NCBI GenBank assembly: GCA_033813475.1
Contig: JAPXRP010000140.1
Location: 1-11,451 of the forward strand
Reading direction: 5' to 3'
Length of the DNA stretch: 11,451 nucleotides
Origin: JAAYBR01 sp033813475
Lineage (GTDB): Bacteria; Hydrogenedentota; Hydrogenedentia; Hydrogenedentales; CAITNO01
The notes under the pieces are model-generated. The model ran no database searches. It saw only the letters and a program-made list of their open reading frames with translations, and was not told the origin of the DNA. Each line of letters begins with the position of its first letter. The first letter of the stretch is position 1. This document shows, piece after piece, positions 6,324-11,451 of this stretch. The position numbers and the translations under genes were made by a program.

Positions 6324-8594
6324 CTACCGCTGACCGAGGATCACCGAGATGTCCGACGTGCCGCGGTTGAGCGTGACGAGGTCGGGGACCTGGTCGCCGT
6401 TCACGTCCTGGTAGAGGCTGAGCAGCGCCGTGTCGCCCGAGAGGAAGTGGCGCGACCCGTCAAAGCGGCCGCCGCCGCGGCTGATGCGCACCACGGCGTA
6501 GCCCGCCGCGTGGGTGGTCAGGATGTCCAGCTTGCCGTCGCCGTTCACGTCCGGCAGCGCCACGGCCACGGGCAGGTCGCCCACACTGAGCTTGTCGCCC
6601 TTGGACAGGCGGCCGCCCTGCGCGCCCGCGGCGATGAAGACGGAGTCATTGCCGGGGTGCGCGGTCACGGCGTCCACCCGGCCGTCGCCGTTGGCGTCGC
6701 CCAGGGCCAGGTCCGCCGGTCCGCCGCCCGTCGCCACGCGGAGCATGCTGTCCGTGTTGAAGGTGCCGTCGCCGACGCCCAGCAGCCGCACGATGCGCGG
6801 CTCCGCCTGGTCCGAGGACTGTTCCGGGTCGCGGGAGCTGGTGGCGATGATGTCGGGGTTGCCGTCGCGGTCCAGGTCGGCCAGCCCGACGCGGATGGGG
6901 TAGCTGATGTTGCGCATCTCCACGGGCGCGGTGAACTGGGCGTTGCCCCGTCCGAGGGCCACGCTCACGCTGTCCGCGCCGCTGTTCGCCGAGACCAGGT
7001 CCAGCCGGCCGTCGTTGTTCACGTCGCCCAGGGTGAGGGCGCGCGCGACGGGCAGGTAGACCGACCCGTCGGGAAGCAGCTTGACGGCCGGGCCCGCCAC
7101 GAACTGCCCGGAATCGGAACCGAGCAGCACCAGCACGTTCTTCTGCTCTTTCAGGGACACCAGGATGTCCGGCGCGTTGTCCTCGTTGAGGTCGGCGGTG
7201 GCCAGGGCGATGGGCGTGCCGCCCACGGGCACGGGGGCCGCCAGGGCGGCGAAATTCCCCGCGCCGTCGCCCGCCATGAGCACCAGCGACCCGCCCCCGG
7301 CGTTTGCCACCAGCACGTCGGTGTGGCCGTCGGCGTTGAAGTCGCCCGCCAGCCCGGCCGAGGGGGTCACCCCCGTGGCGAAGCGCCGGTCGCTCTCGAA
7401 AGTGCCGTCGCCCCGGCCGCGAAGCACGGAAAGGGCCTTCATCGAGGTGTCCGCCGTGACAAGGTCCAGGGTGCCGTCCAGGTCCATGTCCGCGGTGGTC
7501 AGGCCGAAAGACTGCCAGCCCGACCCGTAGTACAGCGGCGCGCCGAAGCCGCCCGCGCCGTCGCCCGGCAGCACCGCCACCACGCCCAGCGACCCTGTGT
7601 CCGCGGAGTCAAACAGGAGCACGGCGGCGTCCAGAAGGCCGTCGCGGTTGAAGTCGCCCAGGGAAAGGCGCGTCGGCGGCTTGCCGAGGCCCACCCGCTG
7701 CTCCGCGGCAAAGGCGCCCCCGCCCTGGCCCAGCAGCACCGACAGGTCGTTCGTGCCCGTGTTCGACACCACCAGGTCCGGCTGCCCGTCCCCGTTGAGG
7801 TCGCCCGCCGCCGCCATGCGCGGCGCCACGCCGCAGCGCAGCGACACCGCGTTGTTCAGGTTGGCCCCCGACCGCACAAACAGGGAGAGGTCGTTCGAGT
7901 CGCGGTTCACGCTGAGGATGTCCGTCTGGCCGTCCCCCGTGAGGTCCGCCGCGATCACCCAGCGGGGCGCCGCCCCGGCGCCAAAAGAGCGCGCGGCGTC
8001 AAACCCGCCGCTCGCCGCGCCCAGCAGCACCGACACCGAGTTCAGGCCGGCGTTCGCCGTGACAATGTCCGGCATCCCGTCCCCGTTCACGTCCGCCACC
8101 GCCAGGCCGCGCGGCGTCGCCCCCCCGGGCAGCTCCCAAAGCTCCGGGTCGTTGAACGTGCCGTCCCCCTTCGCCGGAAGGACCGTCACCTGCCCGAAGG
8201 TCTCGTTGCAGACCAGGATGTCCAGACGCCCGTCCCGGTTCACGTCCGCCACCGCCAGGGCGCTCGGCGTGTCCCCCATGTCGTAATTCTTCGCCTTCAC
8301 ATATTTCGTGGCGGACTCCGACAGGAGCACGGAGACGTTCTGCTTGTCGTTGTTGATCGCCGCCAGGTCCGGGATGCCGTCCCCGTTAAAGTCCGCCGTC
8401 GCCACGTCGGTCGCCTCGCCCGCCACCCCGAACACATAGCGGCTCTGGAACAGGCGCAGGTCCGAGTTGCTCAGGGGGCCGGAGACGTTGCCGTTCGGGC
8501 ATCCGGTCAGCAGAGAGGCGGCAAGACCGGCCAGCACCGCCGCCAGGGCGGAACGCCGCCCCCGGCAGGCGCTGAAATGCGTTTGCTGATTCAT
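6324..8594 (-). CDS. Lipoprotein with 14 FG-GAP/VCBS repeats (predicted double beta-propeller)
   Basis: The 756-residue protein starts at the ATG at 8594-8592, with GGGAG 8 nt upstream. Residues 1-32 form a lipoprotein signal with twin arginines near the start and the lipobox L-T-G-C (Cys32). The rest is 14 FG-GAP/VCBS units whose calcium-binding loops (pattern D-x-N-x-D-G-x-x-D) begin near residues 68, 117, 168, 217, 265, 314, 369, 418, 468, 524, 573, 633, 682 and 730, spaced about 48-60 residues. Fourteen units fit two seven-bladed propellers, which is inference. Such proteins usually bind ligands or other proteins at the cell surface with calcium. The loops at 369 (D-L-D-G), 468 (N-E-D-N) and 730 (N-G-D-Q) deviate from consensus. 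The frame is open upstream to 8663, but that part overlaps the promoter and is not coding. Confidence 0.88.
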   Translation of the reverse strand: MNQQTHFSACRGRRSALAAVLAGLAASLLTGCPNGNVSGPLSNSDLRLFQSRYVFGVAGEATDVATADFNGDGIPDLAAINNDKQNVSVLLSESATKYVKAKNYDMGDTPSALAVADVNRDGRLDILVCNETFGQVTVLPAKGDGTFNDPELWELPGGATPRGLAVADVNGDGMPDIVTANAGLNSVSVLLGAASGGFDAARSFGAGAAPRWVIAADLTGDGQTDILSVNRDSNDLSLFVRSGANLNNAVSLRCGVAPRMAAAGDLNGDGQPDLVVSNTGTNDLSVLLGQGGGAFAAEQRVGLGKPPTRLSLGDFNRDGLLDAAVLLFDSADTGSLGVVAVLPGDGAGGFGAPLYYGSGWQSFGLTTADMDLDGTLDLVTADTSMKALSVLRGRGDGTFESDRRFATGVTPSAGLAGDFNADGHTDVLVANAGGGSLVLMAGDGAGNFAALAAPVPVGGTPIALATADLNEDNAPDILVSLKEQKNVLVLLGSDSGQFVAGPAVKLLPDGSVYLPVARALTLGDVNNDGRLDLVSANSGADSVSVALGRGNAQFTAPVEMRNISYPIRVGLADLDRDGNPDIIATSSRDPEQSSDQAEPRIVRLLGVGDGTFNTDSMLRVATGGGPADLALGDANGDGRVDAVTAHPGNDSVFIAAGAQGGRLSKGDKLSVGDLPVAVALPDVNGDGKLDILTTHAAGYAVVRISRGGGRFDGSRHFLSGDTALLSLYQDVNGDQVPDLVTLNRGTSDISVILGQR

Positions 8595-8616
8595 TGGGCA
8601 TGCTCCCATGGTTGGC

Positions 8617-8648
8617 CCGGCCGGCGGCGCATTGCACCCCCCGGCCGG
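8617..8648 (-). repeat. Paired CCGGCCGG palindromes in the leader of the FG-GAP gene
   Basis: Two copies of the self-complementary CCGGCCGG (8617-8624 and 8641-8648) lie 16 nt apart in the predicted 5' leader. In RNA they could pair with each other into a GC-rich hairpin ending about 9 nt before the GGGAG ribosome binding site. A regulatory role is possible but unproven. Confidence 0.4.
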
Positions 8649-8661
8649 CACGCATCCTGAC

Positions 8662-8689
8662 ATTATACTCCATTTTTTAAAAATGTAAA
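8662..8689 (-). promoter_or_regulatory. Near-consensus sigma-70 promoter of the FG-GAP lipoprotein gene
   Basis: Reading the minus strand, the -35 box TTTACA (8689-8684, 5 of 6) is followed after 16 bp by a perfect -10 TATAAT (8667-8662). The spacer is AT-rich in an otherwise GC-rich region. Transcription would start near 8655, giving a leader of about 60 nt. The promoter begins right after the yaiI-like stop at 8704, so the two minus-strand genes can be expressed separately. Confidence 0.75.
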
Positions 8690-8703
8690 CAGTTTTCCCC
8701 GGC

Positions 8704-9150
8704 TCATAGCCCCCGGAGGACCGCCCGGAGCACCGTGTCGAGCCGGTCGAGGAACCGGGACCGGTCCTTCGGCCCGAAGGGGGCGGGGCCGCCGCTCACC
8801 AGGCCGTGCTCCCGGAGCTGGGAGAGCATCTCGCGGGTGGCCAGCGCGTCGCCGATGGAGGCCTCCGTGAACTCGCGGCCCCGCGACCCCACCACGCGCG
8901 CCCCGGCGGCCAGACACCGCCCCGCGAGGGGGATGTCATCCGTCACCACCACGTCGCCGGGGCCCGCGTTCCCCGCGATCCAGTCGTCCGCCTCGTCAAA
9001 GCCGTCCCCCACCCGGACCAGCTCCGCGCCCGCGGGCACCGCCATAAAGGTGTTCGCCACCACGCGCACCCCCACCCCGTGGCGCGCGGCCACGCGGCAG
9101 GTCTCGCCCTTCACGGGGCAGGCGTCGGCGTCTATGTACACAAAAGGCAT
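8704..9150 (-). CDS. YaiI/YqxD family (DUF188, UPF0178) protein
   Basis: The 148-residue product matches the conserved DUF188 family in length and motifs: IDADACPVK at residues 6-14 with Asp7, Asp9 and Cys11, the FDEADDWI segment at 51-58, TDDIPLA at 70-76, RGREFT at 90-95, and the C-terminal GGPAPFGPKDRSRF block (120-133). The fold is thought to be related to PIN/FEN-like nucleases, with the clustered acidic residues as possible metal ligands, but the family's cellular role is not settled. It is cytoplasmic, with no signal peptide. The ATG at 9150-9148 has a GGGAG box upstream (spacing about 7 nt), and the conserved N-terminus begins directly. It precedes the FG-GAP gene on the same strand, which has its own promoter. 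Confidence 0.9.
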   Translation of the reverse strand: MPFVYIDADACPVKGETCRVAARHGVGVRVVANTFMAVPAGAELVRVGDGFDEADDWIAGNAGPGDVVVTDDIPLAGRCLAAGARVVGSRGREFTEASIGDALATREMLSQLREHGLVSGGPAPFGPKDRSRFLDRLDTVLRAVLRGL

Positions 9151-9181
9151 GGGGCGCTCCCGGGGGTGCGGGTATGCGGGC

Positions 9182-9187
9182 AGTGTA
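9182..9187 (-). promoter_or_regulatory. Possible -10 box (TACACT) of the yaiI-like gene
   Basis: On the minus strand TACACT (9187-9182) lies 31 nt before the start codon and is followed by GCCCGCAT, much as the mutS -10 box is followed by CGCCCGCATG. No convincing -35 box is present. Confidence 0.3.
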
Positions 9188-9214
9188 CCCGAAGCCGCGC
9201 GGGCAACGCGCGGC

Positions 9215-9239
9215 CCGGAATCTCAAATTTGAAATTTCA
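9215..9239. repeat. AT-rich palindromic direct repeat, copy 1
   Basis: This 25-bp unit (core TCTCAAATTTGAAATTTCA) is identical to 9292-9316, 77 bp further on. Its inner TGAAATTTCA is self-complementary. It stands out sharply from the GC-rich surroundings. It lies between the divergent yaiI-like and mutS genes. Confidence 0.7.
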
Positions 9240-9291
9240 TAATGGGGACGACCCATCCGGATGTATCCCGATGCCCCCGGCGCGGCCACGT

Positions 9292-9316
9292 CCGGAATCT
9301 CAAATTTGAAATTTCA
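9292..9316. repeat. AT-rich palindromic direct repeat, copy 2
   Basis: Second copy of the 25-bp unit. Here the palindrome extends to 18 perfect bases, AATTTGAAATTTCAAATT (9303-9320). Weaker similarity continues after both copies (9240-9252 and 9317-9329), so the repeat unit may be about 38 bp. The spacer between copies holds another 10-bp palindrome CATCCGGATG (9254-9263). Confidence 0.7.
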
Positions 9317-9419
9317 AATTGGGGGCGGCGGCCCCGATACACCGCCATGCCGTCTGCCGTGGATCGTGTCCGCGCCGTCCACTCCACCCCTCCCGTTCCT
9401 CCGCCCCATCGCCGCTTGC

Positions 9420-9425
9420 TATAAT
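9420..9425 (+). promoter_or_regulatory. -10 box of mutS, placed for a leaderless transcript
   Basis: A perfect TATAAT ends 7 nt before the mutS ATG at 9433. Transcription would therefore start at or next to the A of the start codon. No Shine-Dalgarno sequence is visible in that gap, and there is no clear -35 box. Confidence 0.5.
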
Positions 9426-9432
9426 CGCCCGC

Positions 9433-10047
9433 ATGGCCAGTGTGTGGGCGAGAGTGCAGGACCTGTCCCCGTCGGAGATCACGCCGATGGTGCGGCAGTA
9501 TTTGCAGGCGAAATCGGAGTGCCCGGACTCGCTGCTCTTCTTCCGCATGGGGGACTTTTTCGAGCTGTTCTTTGAGGACGCGCTGGAGGCCGCGGAGCTG
9601 CTGGGCCTCACGCTGACGTCGCGCGACAGCGCGGACAAGGCGGTGCGGGCGCCCATGTGCGGCGTGCCGGTGCGGGCGGTGGACGCGTATGTGGCCAAGG
9701 CCATCCGGGCGGGGCGCACGGTCACGCTGTGCGACCAGATGGAGGACCCGCGCGCGGCGAAGGGCATCGTGAAGCGGGCCGTGGTCCGCACGATCACACC
9801 GGGCACGGTGCTGGAGCCGGAGCTGCTGGACGAGCGGGCGAGCAACTACCTGTGCGCCCTGTCCACGCTACGGTCGCTAGAAGGGATGGACCCTCGCTCC
9901 GCTCATCCCGTCGCATCCCTTCTGGGGCCTCCGCTCGCCCTCTCGCTCAACAAGATCACTGAACTGCGGCTAGGCGGAACCCGTTGTTGTTTTCCCGAAT
10001 CGTCGGCATGCACGTCCGGCGCCTCGCCGATTCGCAGTAGGTGGTGA
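9433..10047 (+). pseudogene. mutS: DNA mismatch repair protein MutS, 5' fragment only
   Basis: Residues 1 to about 143 (9433-9861) match the N-terminal mismatch-recognition domain of MutS: FFRMGDFFELF (36-46) with the Phe42-x-Glu44 mismatch-binding motif, APMCGVPVRAVDAY (73-86), LCDQMEDP (99-106), VVRTITPGT (117-125) and LLDERASNYL (131-140). Homology then stops: the frame runs about 61 more codons to a TGA at 10045-10047 through sequence unlike MutS, and overlaps the antisense 3' end of the lectin-fold gene. MutS is normally about 850-900 residues, so the connector, lever, clamp, ATPase and dimerisation parts are absent and this copy cannot do mismatch repair. The start at 9433 fits conserved MutS N-termini; the frame is open from 9319 but that part is not MutS-like. 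Causes could be an insertion, a rearrangement or a misassembly. Confidence 0.85.
9879..9923. repeat. Perfect 10-bp inverted repeat at the mutS breakpoint
   Basis: AGAAGGGATG (9879-9888) and CATCCCTTCT (9914-9923) are perfect inverted copies around a 25-nt loop. The inner GGGATG (9883-9888) can also pair with CATCCC at 9904-9909, giving a competing smaller hairpin. The element lies 33 nt downstream of the lectin-fold gene stop and within about 20 nt of the point where MutS homology ends. It has no T-tract on either side, so a standard intrinsic terminator is unlikely. Confidence 0.7.
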
Positions 10048-11368
10048 GGCTGTCCCAGCCGCCGCCCCGCTTGACCCGCTCACTAAAGTTAGGTTGCTTC
10101 ACTATCCACGCGCTCCCGTCCGTCGGAGCCCCCGTGTAATCGCTATGCCCCCAGTCCTCGCACCACTCCCACACGTTCCCGCTCATGTCGTACAGGCCGA
10201 AGGCGTTGGGGCGTTTCCCGCCCACCAGCGTGGGCCCATTTTTCGGGTCGGTGATAATGTCGCACCAAGCATATTCCTCAATCTGGGTTCCCCCTGGATC
10301 ATCACCCCAGTAGAACAACGTGGTGGATCCTGCCCGGCAGGCATACTCCCACTCCGCCTCGCTCGGCAACCGCAACGTCGCCGGACCTTGGCCCGTCGCC
10401 GTGATGTGCGCGTTCACCGCTATGATGAATGCCTGGGCGTCGTCCCACGAGACAATATAGGCGGGATAGTGGGAACCCACCCCATAACGCCATGGATTGC
10501 CGCCCGGGCTCGTTCCCATCACCGCCAGCCACTGCCCCTGCGTCACCTCATACTTCCCCATGTAGAAGTCATACCCGATGGTCACGGTGTGCACCGGTTC
10601 CGAGTCGTCGATATAGCGTTCCTCCTTGCCCATCTGGAAACTCCCCGCAGGGATACGCACCAGCTCCAGCGGCACACCGCCGGGGAGGACAATCGTGACC
10701 GCGTTAGGACGTTCTAGCCGGATATAGTCTTTGAAGACGGCGGAATAGTTGCCCGCGCCGTCCAGATACTGCACACGCACCGTCCGGTGGCTGTCCAGAC
10801 CGGCTGGCAGCGTGTGCGCCCGTGTGGCGGTGGGGGGCATCCACGGCGTCCAGGTGGACCCGTTGTCGCTGAAACGCATCCGCGAGACGCCCGCGCCCGT
10901 GCCGTCAGACCAGGTCAGCCCCAGAGTTACCGTGCTCGTGGACGTGACCGAGGCGCCGCCGTTGATGAGGATCGTTCCGGTCGGCGCCGCCGTGTCCAGA
11001 CGGATGTAATCCGAATACACGGCTGACCGGTTGCCGGCCCGGTCAAGATACTGCACACGAACCGTCCGGTGGCTGTCCGGACCGGCTGGCAGCGTGTAGG
11101 CGCGCGAGGCCACGGGGGTTTCCCAGGAGGACCAAGTGGACCCGTCGTTGCTGAAGCGCATCCGCGAAACGCCCGTCCCCGCCCCATCCGACCAGGTCAG
11201 GCCCAGCGTGACATTGGGAGTGTTGGTCGCGCTGCGGTTGCCGTTGATGACAATGGTCCCCGTCGGCGGCGTAGTGTCATCCACCGCGATGGACCATCCC
11301 TGCGGGAGCACCAGCAACGGAACCGCCAGAAAAACAACCGCATTCAAAGTTACCCGCGCAATCCTCAT
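9956..11368 (-). CDS. Secreted protein with two Ig-like repeats and a C-terminal FGE/sulfatase-modifying-factor domain
   Basis: The start is the ATG at 11368-11366, with AGGAG 8 nt upstream; the frame is open to 11440 but lacks such support. The 470-residue product has a signal peptide (about 1-28), two tandem 94-residue Ig/fibronectin-like repeats (31-124 and 125-218, 69 of 94 positions identical by my alignment), then a sulfatase-modifying-factor domain (about 233-467). Domain signs are IPAGSFQMG (239-247), YEVTQGQW (273-280), RLPSEAEWEYACRAG (333-347), NAFGLYDMSGNVWEWCEDW (388-406) and the terminal NNNGFRLA (460-467). True formylglycine-generating enzymes use a cysteine pair near the C-terminus; only Cys445 is at a fitting place and its partner five residues earlier is absent (Ser440), so enzyme activity is doubtful and a binding role is more likely. 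The gene is lower in GC than its neighbours and converges on the broken mutS. Confidence 0.85.
   Translation of the reverse strand: MRIARVTLNAVVFLAVPLLVLPQGWSIAVDDTTPPTGTIVINGNRSATNTPNVTLGLTWSDGAGTGVSRMRFSNDGSTWSSWETPVASRAYTLPAGPDSHRTVRVQYLDRAGNRSAVYSDYIRLDTAAPTGTILINGGASVTSTSTVTLGLTWSDGTGAGVSRMRFSDNGSTWTPWMPPTATRAHTLPAGLDSHRTVRVQYLDGAGNYSAVFKDYIRLERPNAVTIVLPGGVPLELVRIPAGSFQMGKEERYIDDSEPVHTVTIGYDFYMGKYEVTQGQWLAVMGTSPGGNPWRYGVGSHYPAYIVSWDDAQAFIIAVNAHITATGQGPATLRLPSEAEWEYACRAGSTTLFYWGDDPGGTQIEEYAWCDIITDPKNGPTLVGGKRPNAFGLYDMSGNVWEWCEDWGHSDYTGAPTDGSAWIVKQPNFSERVKRGGGWDSLTTYCESARRRTCMPTIRENNNGFRLAAVQ
10715..11278 (-). repeat. Two tandem 282-bp coding repeats (Ig-like modules)
   Basis: Copy 1 is 11278-10997 and copy 2 is 10996-10715 on the minus strand, exactly in register with a 94-codon period. 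Long DNA stretches remain the same, for example around the DSHRTVRVQYLD segment. This indicates a fairly recent duplication and offers a site for module gain or loss by recombination. Confidence 0.8.
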
Positions 11369-11451
11369 CTTCGCATCTCCTCTTTCTGGCCCCATCAGGG
11401 GAACTACCGCACCAACCGAAACCAAGCAGAAAACTTGCAATGTAATACTAG

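Noticed and set aside
6174..8660. Plus-strand open frame of 828 codons opposite the FG-GAP gene
   Set aside because: The regular His/Val/Arg pattern is simply the reverse reading of the D-x-N-x-D-G repeats, and it begins inside the interspersed repeat.
8595..8663. N-terminal extension of the FG-GAP protein to an ATG at 8663
   Set aside because: It would start inside the -10 box of the strong promoter and put the lipoprotein signal 23 residues inside the protein; the ATG at 8594 has a well-spaced GGGAG.
9215..9316. CRISPR array
   Set aside because: There are only two repeat copies, the unit is AT-rich and palindromic, the spacing is 77 bp and no cas genes are present.
9879..9923. Intrinsic terminator for the lectin-fold gene or mutS
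   Set aside because: The loop is 25 nt long and no run of T follows on either strand, so it is listed as an inverted repeat of unknown role.

Overview
The window is GC-rich (about 70% in the main coding parts) with compact genes on both strands. The organism is a diderm: there is an AlgE-type outer-membrane porin ending in phenylalanine and two lipoproteins. The mix of secreted FG-GAP, WbsX-like and sulfatase-modifying-factor-like proteins with scattered short palindromic repeats suggests a Planctomycetota, Hydrogenedentota or Lentisphaerota-like environmental bacterium. That placement is inference from style; no rRNA or other decisive marker is present.

Layout. 1-389 (-): 5' part of a small lipoprotein gene running off the left edge. 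683-2104 (+): alginate-export-type porin with its own promoter (532-561) and a strong intrinsic terminator (2122-2159). 2283-3953 (+): L-ribulokinase (araB-like) without other arabinose genes. 3993-4916 (+): ispH, the last MEP-pathway enzyme, overlapping by ATGA a secreted WbsX/GH99-like protein (4913-6100). 6104-6300: composite inverted repeat between convergent genes. 6324-8594 (-): lipoprotein with 14 FG-GAP/VCBS repeats behind a near-consensus sigma-70 promoter. 8704-9150 (-): YaiI/YqxD family protein. 9215-9329: a pair of AT-rich palindromic repeats. 9433 onward (+): start of mutS, whose homology stops after about 143 codons. 9956-11368 (-): a secreted protein with two Ig-like repeats and a C-terminal formylglycine-generating-enzyme-like (C-type-lectin fold) domain, converging on the broken mutS.

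The housekeeping genes (araB-like, ispH, yaiI-like, mutS) do not form one pathway. The common theme is the cell envelope: porin, two lipoproteins, a periplasmic or exported sugar-active protein and an exported lectin-fold protein.

The most unusual spot is the mutS breakpoint near 9861-9880. A perfect 10-bp inverted repeat without a T-tract lies between the broken mutS and the 3' end of the lectin-fold gene, and base composition drops on the far side. This could be an inserted cassette, possibly a diversity-generating-retroelement target gene, or an assembly junction; the window alone cannot decide.
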